Assembly: GCA_027484725.1 (NCBI GenBank)
Contig: JAIXSK010000003.1
Span: 1 to 64,000 of the forward strand
DNA: 64,000 bases
Direction of reading: 5' to 3'
Source: Flavobacterium sp.
GTDB taxonomy: Bacteria; Bacteroidota; Bacteroidia; Flavobacteriales; Flavobacteriaceae
Part shown: piece after piece, positions 34,528 through 45,230 of the stretch
Layout of the letters: each line of letters starts with the position of its first letter
How positions within the stretch are numbered: the stretch's first letter is position 1
Notes under the pieces: model-generated
Database searches by the model: none
What the model was told of the DNA's origin: nothing
The model's input: the letters and a program-made list of their open reading frames with translations, nothing else
Position numbers and translations under genes: made by a program

Positions 34528-36375
34528 ATGTGCGGAATTGTAGGTTACATTGGGCATAGAGAAGCCTATCCGATTATTATTAAAGGACTGAAAAGATTAG
34601 AATACAGAGGATACGACAGCGCCGGTATCATGTTATATGAAAACGGAGCACTCAAAGTTTCTAAGACCAAAGGAAAGGTTTCTGATCTTGAAGAAAAATC
34701 AAGCAAAGAAATCACTACATCCGGCTCTATCGGAATGGGGCACACGCGCTGGGCAACGCATGGTGTTCCTAATGATGTCAATTCACATCCGCATTTATCC
34801 AACTCAGGAAATTTAGCCATCATTCACAACGGAATCATTGAGAATTATGAGCCGTTGAAAAAAGAACTCATCAAGCGAGGTTATACTTTTAAATCAGACA
34901 CAGATACCGAAGTATTAGTGAATTTGATTGAAGAAGTTCAGAAAAAAGACCAATTAAAGCTGGGCAAAGCGGTTCAAGTAGCCTTAAATCAAGTGGTTGG
35001 TGCTTATGCGATTTGTGTTTTTGACAAAACCAATCCCGATGAAATTGTTGTTGCCCGTTTAGGGAGTCCCTTGGCAATAGGTGTTGGTAATGATGAGTTT
35101 TTCATTGCTTCTGATGCTTCGCCATTTATAGAATACACTTCGAACGCTATTTATTTAGAAGACGAAGAAATGGCCATAGTTCGTTTGCACAAACCATTGA
35201 AAATTCGTAAAATAAAAGATGATTCACTCGTAGATCCGTATGTTCAAGAGCTTCAGATGAATTTGGAGCAAATCGAGAAAGGCGGATACGATCACTTTAT
35301 GCTCAAAGAAATTTATGAGCAACCAAGTGTTATTAAAGACACTTATAGAGGACGTTTGCTTGCCAACCAAGGAATCATTCAAATGGCCGGTGTTGAAGAC
35401 AACATTGAGAAATTCCTCAATGCGCAAAGAATTTTGATTGTGGCTTGTGGAACTTCTTGGCATGCAGGCTTGGTCGCAGAATATATCATTGAAGAATTTG
35501 CTCGAATTCCGGTTGAAGTTGAATACGCATCAGAATTCAGATACCGAAATCCAATCATCAATAAAGGTGATGTAGTGATTGCTATTTCTCAATCCGGAGA
35601 AACGGCTGATTCATTGGCTGCCATTAAACTGGCCAAAGAGCAAGGGGCTTTTGTATTCGGAGTTTGCAACGTAGTAGGTTCGTCTATTTCAAGAGAAACC
35701 CACGCCGGAGCCTATACGCATGCAGGCCCAGAGATTGGAGTTGCTTCTACCAAAGCGTTTACCACACAAATTACAGTACTGACCATGATTGCGCTTCGTT
35801 TGGCAAAAGCCAAAGGAACTCTTTCAAATTCTGATTTCCACAGATATTTGCAAGAGCTAGAAATTATTCCGGACAAAGTATTGGAAACTTTAGATACGAA
35901 TGATAAAGCCAAAGAAATTGCTGCCAAATTTAAAGACGCAACTAATTGTCTTTATTTAGGTCGCGGATATAACTTTCCGGTAGCTTTAGAAGGCGCACTT
36001 AAATTAAAAGAGATTTCATACATTCACGCCGAAGGATATCCGGCTGCCGAAATGAAACACGGACCCATTGCACTGATCGATGAACAAATGCCAGTCATTG
36101 TTATTGCGCCCAAACAAGGTCATTATGACAAAGTGGTGAGCAATATCCAAGAAATCAAATCGCGCAGCGGAAAAATTATTGCTGTTGTTACCAAAGGCGA
36201 TGTCCAAGTGCGTGATTTGGCCGATTATGTCATTGAAATTCCTGAGTCATCAGATGCGTTGTCACCTCTGTTGACGACTATTCCGCTACAGTTATTGTCT
36301 TATCACATTGCCGTAATGCGCGGTTGCAATGTAGATCAGCCCAGAAATTTGGCAAAATCAGTAACGGTTGAATAA
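34528..36375 (+). CDS. glmS: Glutamine-fructose-6-phosphate aminotransferase
   Basis: 615 residues. N-terminal class II glutaminase starting MCGIVGYIG (nucleophile Cys2 exposed after Met removal), with RWATHG and HNGIIENY; C-terminal two SIS sugar-isomerase domains (CGTSWHAG, SQSGETADSL, GRGYNFPVALEGALKLKEISY). It makes glucosamine-6-phosphate, the first step to UDP-GlcNAc for peptidoglycan and lipopolysaccharide. No glmS ribozyme-like leader is possible, since only 3 bases separate it from the preceding gene. A strong terminator follows. Confidence 0.98.
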   Translation: MCGIVGYIGHREAYPIIIKGLKRLEYRGYDSAGIMLYENGALKVSKTKGKVSDLEEKSSKEITTSGSIGMGHTRWATHGVPNDVNSHPHLSNSGNLAIIHNGIIENYEPLKKELIKRGYTFKSDTDTEVLVNLIEEVQKKDQLKLGKAVQVALNQVVGAYAICVFDKTNPDEIVVARLGSPLAIGVGNDEFFIASDASPFIEYTSNAIYLEDEEMAIVRLHKPLKIRKIKDDSLVDPYVQELQMNLEQIEKGGYDHFMLKEIYEQPSVIKDTYRGRLLANQGIIQMAGVEDNIEKFLNAQRILIVACGTSWHAGLVAEYIIEEFARIPVEVEYASEFRYRNPIINKGDVVIAISQSGETADSLAAIKLAKEQGAFVFGVCNVVGSSISRETHAGAYTHAGPEIGVASTKAFTTQITVLTMIALRLAKAKGTLSNSDFHRYLQELEIIPDKVLETLDTNDKAKEIAAKFKDATNCLYLGRGYNFPVALEGALKLKEISYIHAEGYPAAEMKHGPIALIDEQMPVIVIAPKQGHYDKVVSNIQEIKSRSGKIIAVVTKGDVQVRDLADYVIEIPESSDALSPLLTTIPLQLLSYHIAVMRGCNVDQPRNLAKSVTVE

Positions 36376-36395
36376 TTTTTGATTATAAATACACA

Positions 36396-36425
36396 AAAAA
36401 AGCGGGTTTTTTACCCGCTTTTTTA
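36396..36425 (+). terminator. Terminator of glmS
   Basis: Stem AGCGGG / CCCGCT (36401-36406 and 36414-36419) extended by A-T pairs, loop TTTTTTA, followed by a T-run. Confidence 0.85.
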
Positions 36426-36656
36426 TTTTTATACGTTGTCATTAATGCAATAAAAAAACATTTTTATAGGCACGCATAATATTTTTTTTAGTAACAAAGC
36501 ATAGTCGTTAATAAAATCTTAATAAAACGCTCAAAAATGCACATTTGTTAAGTCTGAGTAAGAAGTTTTGAGGATAGTTAAAATTCAAAAGAGTTTTTTT
36601 AGAAATGATAAAAATATTTGTATTTTGGCTACATAAACCATCAAAATTTAAACCCG

Positions 36657-39452
36657 ATGAAGTACTATTTATTTATGATGACGCTGTTGTTCTGTGGGTG
36701 GGCCCATGCACAGAGTACAGTTACAGGAACGGTTACCGACAGTAACAAGCAACCTGTGCCGGGCGCCAATGTCAGAATTATGGGTGATAATTCTGCAACG
36801 ACCACGGATGCCGAGGGTAATTTCAAGTTAAATACCTCTAAAAAACCACCTTTCAAACTTGAAGTTTCAAGTGTAGGTTTCGCAAACCAAACACAAGAAA
36901 TCAAATCTGAAAATCAAAAAATCAGTATTGCCTTAAGTTCTGAAGAAACAAAACTCGACGAGATTGTTGTTTCTGCATCCAGAACTCCCGAGCGTATTCT
37001 TGAGTCGCCCGTTACCATTGAACGAATGGGGCAAAAAGAAATCAAAAACACTTCATCTGCTACTTTTTATGAAGGTTTAGAAAACTTAAAAGAAGTTCAT
37101 TTCAACACAAGTTCACTCAATTTTAAATCCATCAACACCCGAGGATTTGCAACAGTAGCCAACAACCGATTCATGCAATTGGTAGACGGAATGGATAATT
37201 CGTCACCGGCATTGAATTTTGTTTTAGGCAACTTAATCGGATTATCTGATTTAGACGTGGCTAATGTTGAACTTTTGCCGGGAGCTTCTTCTGCTTTATA
37301 CGGAGCCAATGCTTTCAACGGAATCATGTTTATGAACAGCAAAAGTCCGTTCACTTCACAAGGACTTAGTTTTTATGTAAAATACGGACAAACCAATCAA
37401 GAAGTAGCCGGCGCCAATGACTATTGGGATTTTGGGGTTAGAGCGGCACATGCTTTTACCAGACATTTTGCTGCCAAAGCCAATTTTACCGTGACCAAAG
37501 CTACAGAATGGATCGCCGATGAGCGAAGAAGCGTAACAGGCGGATCCATTGGTCATGCAAACAATCCAAATTATGATGGTCTGAATGTTTATGGCGATGA
37601 AGTAAGTACAACCCTTCCTGATATTGGGGTGGTTTCAAGAACAGGTTATGCTGAGAAAGACATGAGTGATAATAAACTTGAGAATATCAAGGCTGATTTT
37701 TCATTGCATTTTAAACCATTTGACAATGATTTTGAAATTATTGCCATGCATAAAGTAGGGGTAGGTAATACCATCTATCAAGGTGCCAACCGATACAGAC
37801 TAGAAGATTTTATCATGCAACAAACCAAACTTGAATTCAAAGGCAAGAATTTCTTTGTCAGAGGTTATATGACCACGGAAGATGCCGGAAATTCATATGA
37901 CATGCGTTTTGCTGCTTGGAATATCAATCGCTTAGCCAAAGACAATACGGCTTGGTTTACAGATTACGGAACTGCGTTTTTACAATCGCAAATTTTCTTA
38001 GGATTCAACGCCAATCAAGCGGCTACTTTTGCTCGAGGATTTGCTGATAATAACACCAACACCACAACGCTTCTGCTTGTTCCAAGTGGTTTGCCTCGAT
38101 TTGAAGCAGGTTCTCAGGAATTCAAAAATGCTTTGGCCACCGTCAAACAAGATGCAGATTTTACAACAGGCGCCAAATTTAAAGATCAGTCCAAAATCTA
38201 TCATTCTGATGTAAACTACAATTTTAGAGATTTGATAAAAGTGGCTGAAATTCAAGTAGGCGGATCTTTCAGAAGATACTCACTCAATTCAGACGGAACC
38301 ATTTTTACCGATTACGACGGACCAATTGAGTATGATGAATTGGGCGCTTATGCACAAGTTCAGAAAAAGTTTATGGAAGATCGTTTGAAATTTACCGGCT
38401 CAATTCGTTATGACAAATCAGAAATGTTCAAAGGCCAGTATTCTCCGAGAATTTCATTTGTTTATTCAGCGGGAGCCAACAAAAATCACAACTTCAGAGC
38501 GTCGTTTCAAACCGGTTTCAGAAACCCTACAACACAAGATTTGTTCATCGGACTTAACCTAGGTCCGTTTGCCTTGATTGGTTCAGCTGAGGACAATCTT
38601 GACAGATACTCAGAAACGCTTGAAGTTAGCCCTGCAGGACAAGCTTTGCCAGGAGCTCCTCAACCCAAAACCATCACTAAAACCGGAGGGGATGCCTACA
38701 CGAATTCTTATACTGTTGAGTCTGTTCAAGCCTTTGCAGCCAGCGGGAATCCGGCTGATTTAAAAGTTGCCAACATTAGCTTAGTCAAACCTGAGCAAGT
38801 AAAAGCTTTTGAAGTAGGTTACAAAACAGTACTTGAAAGCGGAATCGGAGTTGATATGAGTGCTTACTACAACATATACAATGATTTTATGAGTACTTCA
38901 AGAGTGATTTCACCTTATTATGGTAAAGCAGGAACAGATGCTACCAACCCTGATGTTCAATTGTCGTATTCAGCATTAGCCAACGGCGACAGACGTGTTT
39001 ATCAAGTTTATTCAAATTCAGCTACTCAAATTACCTCTTTTGGTTTTGGGCTCGGGCTTTCAAAAAAGGTATACAGAAACTTTGAATTGAGCGCCAATTA
39101 CAATTATGCAGAATTTGATTTTGACCAAGAAAAAGATCCGTCTTTTATCGCAGGTTTTAATACACCTAAACACCGAGTAAAAGCTGGTTTAAGCAATGAT
39201 AAATTATTTAAAAACTTCGGTTTTGCTGTAAACGGAAGATGGACTGATGAGTACTTATGGCAATCATCTTTTGCTGACGGAACCATTCCATCAATGACTG
39301 TTTTCGACGCTCAGATTACCTATAAAATTCCGGCCATCAAGTCCGTGCTCAAGTTGAGTGCTTCTAATATTGGCGGATCAGATTATTTACAAGTAGTCGG
39401 AGCCGGAAGAATTGGTCAAGTATACTTGGCATCATTAACCATTAACCCATAA
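36657..39452 (+). CDS. TonB-dependent receptor with carboxypeptidase-regulatory domain
   Basis: 931 residues from the ATG at 36657, which begins a signal peptide (MKYYLFMMTLLFCGWAHAQ). Residues about 20-105 form a carboxypeptidase-regulatory-like beta-sandwich (TVTGTVTDSNKQPVPGANV), then a TonB box/plug (EIVVSASRTPERI, NTRGFATVANNRFMQLVDGM, LPGASSALYGANAFNG) and a long barrel ending in the terminal strand IGQVYLASLTINP. It resembles SusC-like importers in layout but the plug is closer to classical receptors, and its partner is the SGNH lipoprotein 12 bases downstream rather than a SusD. The imported ligand is unknown. Confidence 0.9.
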   Translation: MKYYLFMMTLLFCGWAHAQSTVTGTVTDSNKQPVPGANVRIMGDNSATTTDAEGNFKLNTSKKPPFKLEVSSVGFANQTQEIKSENQKISIALSSEETKLDEIVVSASRTPERILESPVTIERMGQKEIKNTSSATFYEGLENLKEVHFNTSSLNFKSINTRGFATVANNRFMQLVDGMDNSSPALNFVLGNLIGLSDLDVANVELLPGASSALYGANAFNGIMFMNSKSPFTSQGLSFYVKYGQTNQEVAGANDYWDFGVRAAHAFTRHFAAKANFTVTKATEWIADERRSVTGGSIGHANNPNYDGLNVYGDEVSTTLPDIGVVSRTGYAEKDMSDNKLENIKADFSLHFKPFDNDFEIIAMHKVGVGNTIYQGANRYRLEDFIMQQTKLEFKGKNFFVRGYMTTEDAGNSYDMRFAAWNINRLAKDNTAWFTDYGTAFLQSQIFLGFNANQAATFARGFADNNTNTTTLLLVPSGLPRFEAGSQEFKNALATVKQDADFTTGAKFKDQSKIYHSDVNYNFRDLIKVAEIQVGGSFRRYSLNSDGTIFTDYDGPIEYDELGAYAQVQKKFMEDRLKFTGSIRYDKSEMFKGQYSPRISFVYSAGANKNHNFRASFQTGFRNPTTQDLFIGLNLGPFALIGSAEDNLDRYSETLEVSPAGQALPGAPQPKTITKTGGDAYTNSYTVESVQAFAASGNPADLKVANISLVKPEQVKAFEVGYKTVLESGIGVDMSAYYNIYNDFMSTSRVISPYYGKAGTDATNPDVQLSYSALANGDRRVYQVYSNSATQITSFGFGLGLSKKVYRNFELSANYNYAEFDFDQEKDPSFIAGFNTPKHRVKAGLSNDKLFKNFGFAVNGRWTDEYLWQSSFADGTIPSMTVFDAQITYKIPAIKSVLKLSASNIGGSDYLQVVGAGRIGQVYLASLTINP

Positions 39453-39464
39453 AATTCAGTAGTC

Positions 39465-41024
39465 ATGATAAAAAATTTCAAATGGATATTTTTAACCTCA
39501 TTGGTTCTGGTATCTTGTACTCAAGATGAGGTAGATTATTCTACTCCTGAAGCCGAAGTGGTTCCTTCGGCAGGTGAGGCAGACTTTTCTAAATATGTTG
39601 CTCTAGGGAATTCATTAACTGCTGGATATAGTGATGGAGCCCTTTTTATAGCGGGTCAAAACAATGCTTATCCAAAACTTCTGGCAGATCAGTTTGCTAC
39701 AGTCGGAGGCGGTGAATTCAAAACACCTTTCATGAATGATAATTTTGGAGGATTACTTGCAGCGGGCGCTCCAATTCAAGGTGTGCGCTTGATTTTCAAT
39801 GGTACATCACCGGTTCCGTTCCCCGGAGCCGTTCCAAGTACAGATATAATTAATACGCTTACAGGTCCGTTCAACAATATGGGTGTGCCCGGAGCAAAGA
39901 GTTTTCATTTATTGGCTCCTGGTTACGGAAACATAGCCGGAGTTTCGTTGGGTCTGGCCAATCCGTATTATGTTCGATTCGCTTCTTCATCAACCTCTAG
40001 AATTATTGACGATGCAGTAGCGCAAAGCCCAACATTTTTCTCTTTGTGGATCGGTAACAACGACGTTTTATCCTATGCTACATCAGGAGGAATCGGGGTA
40101 AATCGTTTAGGTAATTTTGATCCTACTACCTATGGTTCCAACGATATCACAGATCCTACCGTTTTTGCCAATGCATACAGCGGAATCGTTGATGCAATGA
40201 CTGCCGGTGGAGCCAAAGGAGTTGTAGCCAACATTCCTTATGTCAATACAGTACCGTTTTTTAAAACAATTCCAACAGATCCAATTCCTGCCTCTTCTAT
40301 CTCTGAGGCCAATGCCGCTCAGTTAAATCAACTCTTTGGGGCCATCAATCAAATTGCAGCAGCTGGAGGATTGCCTAATCGTTTTGTTTCTTTGGTTCCT
40401 GCAGATAGCAATCCTGAAACCATTGAACCCAATAATCCGCTTTTGATTGTTGATGAATCGTTACCTGATTTAGGACCTGCCATTTCAACCAATCTCGCTC
40501 CGCTTTTGGGCGCTACCACAGCTGGATATTTGGGGTCTATTTTAGGCCGAGCCAGACATGCGCGTAAAACAGCCGGAGATGCAGATTACATTTTGTTAAC
40601 CACTCAAAGTTTGATTGGTACAACAGAGTCTGCGGCAGTAGCTCCGTTCAACACACGAGGTGTTTCTTATCCTTTGCAAGATGCTGCTGTTTTAACTGCT
40701 GATGAAGTATCACAAATCAAAACAGCCACCGATGCTTATAATGCAACCATCAAATCAATTGCCGATACAAAGGGATTGGCCTTTGTTGACGCCAATGGCA
40801 TCATGAGTACTTTATCAAAATCAGGCATCAGATTCGGAACCTACCTCATGACATCTTCTTTCGTTAAAGGAGGAGCTTTCGGATTAGACGGGGTTCACTT
40901 GTCAGCCAGAGGGAATGCTTATGTAGCCAACAAGTTTATGGAGGCTATTGAAGCCAAATACAAGTCTAAATTTAAGAAATACAAACCAGAGCAATTCCCG
41001 TTGAGTTACCCATCATCGCTTTAA
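39465..41024 (+). CDS. SGNH/GDSL-type lipoprotein
   Basis: 519 residues. Lipoprotein signal ending at Cys18 (LVLVSC) followed by TQDEVDY, an acidic motif close to the Q-D/E-rich surface-lipoprotein export signals described in Capnocytophaga and Flavobacterium, so surface exposure is likely. SGNH hydrolase blocks: I, ALGNSLTAGYSDG (nucleophile Ser); III, WIGNND; V, LDGVHLSARGNAY (catalytic Asp/His). Expected activity is ester hydrolysis of lipid or acylated glycan. It is 12 bases after the TonB receptor, suggesting a receptor/lipoprotein import unit. Confidence 0.88.
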   Translation: MIKNFKWIFLTSLVLVSCTQDEVDYSTPEAEVVPSAGEADFSKYVALGNSLTAGYSDGALFIAGQNNAYPKLLADQFATVGGGEFKTPFMNDNFGGLLAAGAPIQGVRLIFNGTSPVPFPGAVPSTDIINTLTGPFNNMGVPGAKSFHLLAPGYGNIAGVSLGLANPYYVRFASSSTSRIIDDAVAQSPTFFSLWIGNNDVLSYATSGGIGVNRLGNFDPTTYGSNDITDPTVFANAYSGIVDAMTAGGAKGVVANIPYVNTVPFFKTIPTDPIPASSISEANAAQLNQLFGAINQIAAAGGLPNRFVSLVPADSNPETIEPNNPLLIVDESLPDLGPAISTNLAPLLGATTAGYLGSILGRARHARKTAGDADYILLTTQSLIGTTESAAVAPFNTRGVSYPLQDAAVLTADEVSQIKTATDAYNATIKSIADTKGLAFVDANGIMSTLSKSGIRFGTYLMTSSFVKGGAFGLDGVHLSARGNAYVANKFMEAIEAKYKSKFKKYKPEQFPLSYPSSL

Positions 41025-41046
41025 TTCTCTGAGAAAAATGAAATAA

Positions 41047-41072
41047 AAAGACCGCCATGTGCGGTTTTTTTA
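41047..41072 (+). terminator. Terminator of the receptor/SGNH operon
   Basis: 5-bp stem ACCGC / GCGGT (41051-41055 and 41061-41065), loop CATGT, then seven T. Confidence 0.75.
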
Positions 41073-41090
41073 TTTTTTATTAAATAAGAG

Positions 41091-41120
41091 TTGATATTTT
41101 AGTTTAAAAAATTATCTTTG
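41091..41120 (+). promoter_or_regulatory. Promoter of atpD
   Basis: TTG (41091-41093), exactly 19 bases, TATCTTTG (41113-41120): a full match to the flavobacterial consensus. The leader to the ATG at 41193 is about 65 bases. Confidence 0.7.
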
Positions 41121-41189
41121 CACTCGAAAAAACAGCAGTCAATTTGTTGCTGTTTTACAAATCTAAAACGCTATTTAATAAACACATAA

Positions 41190-42704
<1,515 letters not shown>

Positions 42705-42706
42705 TC

Positions 42707-42749
42707 AATTACGAATTACGGCTATGCTTTTGATTCGTAATTCGTAATT
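42707..42749. repeat. 14-bp perfect inverted repeat between atpD and atpC
   Basis: Arms AATTACGAATTACG (42707-42720) and CGTAATTCGTAATT (42736-42749) are exact reverse complements, separated by 15 bases. Each arm is itself a tandem of ATTACGA. It would form a stable mRNA hairpin between the two cistrons. There is no T-run, so it is not a standard terminator. Confidence 0.8.
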
Positions 42750-42763
42750 CTTAATTACAAAGT

Positions 42764-43045
42764 ATGATTTTAGAAATAGTATCACCAGAATCAAAACTCT
42801 TCCATGGCGAAGTAACATCGGTATCCTTGCCGGGGACTTTGGGCAGCTTTCAATTGCTCAACAACCACGCACCGATAGTTTCCACCTTGAAAGACGGTGA
42901 GATTAAAATAGGCGCTTCATCGTTTTCATTTGACAAAGAAGTGGTCGATAAATTCACCAAAATCAATGAGCAAACTTATGCGTTGCGCATCAGTTCAGGA
43001 ACCATTGAAATGAAAGACAACAAAGTAATTGTGTTGGTTGATTAA
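42764..43045 (+). CDS. atpC: F1-ATPase epsilon subunit (short form)
   Basis: 93 residues: the N-terminal beta-sandwich only (LEIVSPESKLFHGEVTSV, LGSFQLLNNHAPIVSTL). The C-terminal two-helix domain, which in other bacteria inhibits ATP hydrolysis, is absent; I believe this short form is usual in this family. It couples the central stalk to the beta/gamma core. A terminator follows. Confidence 0.93.
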   Translation: MILEIVSPESKLFHGEVTSVSLPGTLGSFQLLNNHAPIVSTLKDGEIKIGASSFSFDKEVVDKFTKINEQTYALRISSGTIEMKDNKVIVLVD

Positions 43046-43067
43046 TCACCGCAATTCAGTTATAAAC

Positions 43068-43097
43068 AAAGCCCGACCTTGTGTTGGGCTTTTTTAT
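43068..43097 (+). terminator. Terminator of atpD-atpC
   Basis: Stem GCCCGAC / GTTGGGC (with G-U pairs; 43071-43077 and 43083-43089), loop CTTGT, then a T-run. Confidence 0.8.
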
Positions 43098-43121
43098 TTT
43101 TCAGAAGCTCATCCGGCTGTT

Positions 43122-43187
43122 TGCTCTTATCTTTTGCGCTGAACGCCATCGCAAAAGGATAACCGCGTCCATCCGGGCTAGGGCATG
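43122..43187. repeat. Dispersed intergenic hairpin repeat, copy C
   Basis: 66 bases, 54 identical to 22718-22783. Core stem CTTTTGCG / CGCAAAAG (43131-43138 and 43150-43157). The central pair is C-G where copy B has G-C. The following GGATAACCGC and GGGCTAGGGCAT blocks are identical. It lies between the atpC terminator and the DUF3667 stop codon. Confidence 0.75.
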
Positions 43188-43218
43188 CGTATGCTCATAA
43201 AGTAAACCTTCCTTGTCA

Positions 43219-44001
43219 TCAATGGCCAAACAATCCGGCCATATATAACCAAACCAAGATTCCGCTGGCCAAAAAAGTACAAGTAATCACGCATAGACTT
43301 ACCCAAAAAGCTTTCATTTTTTTTCCGTCGCCAATGAAATTCTGATAAAATACCGTAAAATAACCCATCTGCAAAAGCAAACACAGCAAGTAAATCAAGT
43401 TGGTACCAATTGAAGTAATTAAGTTCAGCAAGGTCAGAACCACAAAAAACAAAGTGCAAAAAGCATACATATACATGCCGGCCACCAAATGTTCGGTGTA
43501 GTTGTATTTTTCTTTTCGGTAGAAAAACCAAAAAATAAGCGCCATAAACGGCAGTGAAACCAAAACCGTTTTATTGGCGTGGGTTCTGATAAAATTCACC
43601 GCGGTATACTGTCGTTCGTACATTTGAATCATGTGTTGCCTTGAGGCCGCATCCAATTGCATCAACTGCGGATTTTCTTTGAGCACATCGTGTTTTTCTT
43701 CTACACCATCAGCGGTCATGGCAATTAAGTTGAGCGCAGCCACAATCATAAAGAAATTCAGCGGAGAAAAATATTTCTTTCGTTTTCCATCTACATATTC
43801 TTTGGCCACCCGACCGTTTTTAAAAAAGAGCTCTTTGAGTAACACCAAAAAACTTTTATCGGCATGCGTAAAATAATGAAAAGCCTCGTGAAAAACTTCG
43901 TATAAACTAAGCCGATGAATGGGTGTTTTCTGGCCACAGTTCGGACAAAAATGGTAGTTTTCTAACAACAGCGCTTCACAATTTTTACATGATGTTTCCA
44001 T
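43219..44001 (-). CDS. DUF3667 membrane protein with N-terminal zinc ribbon
   Basis: 260 residues. Zinc ribbon C5/C8 and C19/C22 (CKNCE...CPNCG), then RLSLYEVFHEAFHYFTHADKS and KRKKYFSPLNFFMIVAAL, the conserved DUF3667 core. About five membrane helices between 80 and 258. Function unknown. It is convergent with atpD-atpC. Confidence 0.85.
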   Translation of the reverse strand: METSCKNCEALLLENYHFCPNCGQKTPIHRLSLYEVFHEAFHYFTHADKSFLVLLKELFFKNGRVAKEYVDGKRKKYFSPLNFFMIVAALNLIAMTADGVEEKHDVLKENPQLMQLDAASRQHMIQMYERQYTAVNFIRTHANKTVLVSLPFMALIFWFFYRKEKYNYTEHLVAGMYMYAFCTLFFVVLTLLNLITSIGTNLIYLLCLLLQMGYFTVFYQNFIGDGKKMKAFWVSLCVITCTFLASGILVWLYMAGLFGH

Positions 44002-44066
44002 AAAATCAAGGGTTTACTGCAAGATACAAATTACCGCTTTTCATCAAATCATAACTACCTATTTTC

Positions 44067-44074
44067 TACCTTTG
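44067..44074 (+). promoter_or_regulatory. TACCTTTG box abutting the bioF start
   Basis: Matches TAnnTTTG and lies only four bases before the bioF ATG. If used, transcription would begin at or within the first codons and the message would be leaderless; otherwise the match is fortuitous. No TTG at 17-23 bases upstream. Confidence 0.3.
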
Positions 44075-44078
44075 GCGC

Positions 44079-45221
44079 ATGAAGAAATTTCCGCGAAACC
44101 TCCAACAAAAACTCGATGAGCGCAAACAAAATCAAGCCTTGCGCGCTTTGGGTTTATCTTATTCTGATCAGGTCGATTTTTCTTCAAATGATTATTTGGG
44201 TTTCTCAAAAAATCCAGATTTATTCCAACAAACACACGTCTTTCTGCAAGAACAAGGTTTTACCACCAACGGAGCTACCGGCTCACGGCTTTTATCCGGA
44301 AATCATCCGTTGTATGCCTTAGCCGAAAAATACATCGCAGCGTTTCACCAAGCTGAGTCTGCTCTGATTTTTAATTCGGGCTATGATGCCAATGTTGGTT
44401 TTTTAAGCAGTGTTCCGCAGCGGGGCGATGTAATTTTGTACGACGAATTGTGTCATGCCTCCATGCGTGATGGCATCCGCTTATCAAATGCCAAATCCTA
44501 TAAATTCGCGCACAATGATTACGAAGATTTAGAAAAACAGCTCAATATTTATAGAGAAAATGCCAATATATACATCGTCACCGAATCAGTTTTTTCTATG
44601 GATGGCGATGCGCCCAACCTAGAAATCCTCACCCAATTGACCCAAAAGCACAACGCTTATTTAGTGCTGGACGAGGCGCATGCTTTGGGTGTTTTTGGCG
44701 AAAAAGGCGAAGGTTTGGCCCAAAGCCAATCATTGCATCATGAGGTTTTTGCGCGCATTGTTACCTTTGGTAAAGGTTTGGGTTGTCATGGTGCCGCCGT
44801 TTTAGGAAGCTCAGAACTCAAAGATTATTTGGTCAATTTTGCACGCAGTTTTATTTATACCACAGGCTTGTCGCCACACAGCATTGCTTCTATTTTAATA
44901 GCCTATGAACATATGGCTGCCCAACCTTCTGCGCTCAACGAATTGCAACAAAACATTGCTTTTTTTAATCAATACAAAATGCAATTGGGGCTTAAACCCA
45001 TCTTTGTATACAGCAAATCAGCCATTCAATGCGCTATTATACCGGGTAATCAAAAAGTAAAAAACATTGCACATCAATTGCAACAAAAAGGCTTTGACGT
45101 CAAACCAATTCTTTCGCCCACCGTGCCCGAGGGCCAAGAACGACTGCGCATTTGTTTGCACAGCTACAATACACAACAACAAATTTCGGCTTTACTTGAC
45201 GAGTTTTTGAGCCTGCTGTAA
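44079..45221 (+). CDS. bioF: 8-amino-7-oxononanoate synthase
   Basis: 380 residues, type I-fold PLP enzyme. Motifs: SNDYLGFSKNPDL, NGATGSRLLSGNHPLY, DELCHASMRDGIRLS, DEAHALGVFG and the PLP-lysine region TFGKGLGCHGAAVLG. It condenses a pimeloyl thioester with alanine, releasing CO2, the first committed ring-building step of biotin synthesis. It may end a separate biotin transcript; the other biotin genes are at 47.4-50.4 kb and 62.8-63.9 kb. A related alternative such as 2-amino-3-ketobutyrate ligase is disfavoured by context. Confidence 0.93.
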   Translation: MKKFPRNLQQKLDERKQNQALRALGLSYSDQVDFSSNDYLGFSKNPDLFQQTHVFLQEQGFTTNGATGSRLLSGNHPLYALAEKYIAAFHQAESALIFNSGYDANVGFLSSVPQRGDVILYDELCHASMRDGIRLSNAKSYKFAHNDYEDLEKQLNIYRENANIYIVTESVFSMDGDAPNLEILTQLTQKHNAYLVLDEAHALGVFGEKGEGLAQSQSLHHEVFARIVTFGKGLGCHGAAVLGSSELKDYLVNFARSFIYTTGLSPHSIASILIAYEHMAAQPSALNELQQNIAFFNQYKMQLGLKPIFVYSKSAIQCAIIPGNQKVKNIAHQLQQKGFDVKPILSPTVPEGQERLRICLHSYNTQQQISALLDEFLSLL

Positions 45222-45230
45222 AATTTTTTT

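Noticed and set aside
36618..36656. Upstream extension of the TonB receptor
   Set aside because: It would put 13 residues ahead of a complete signal peptide; the ATG at 36657 is better.
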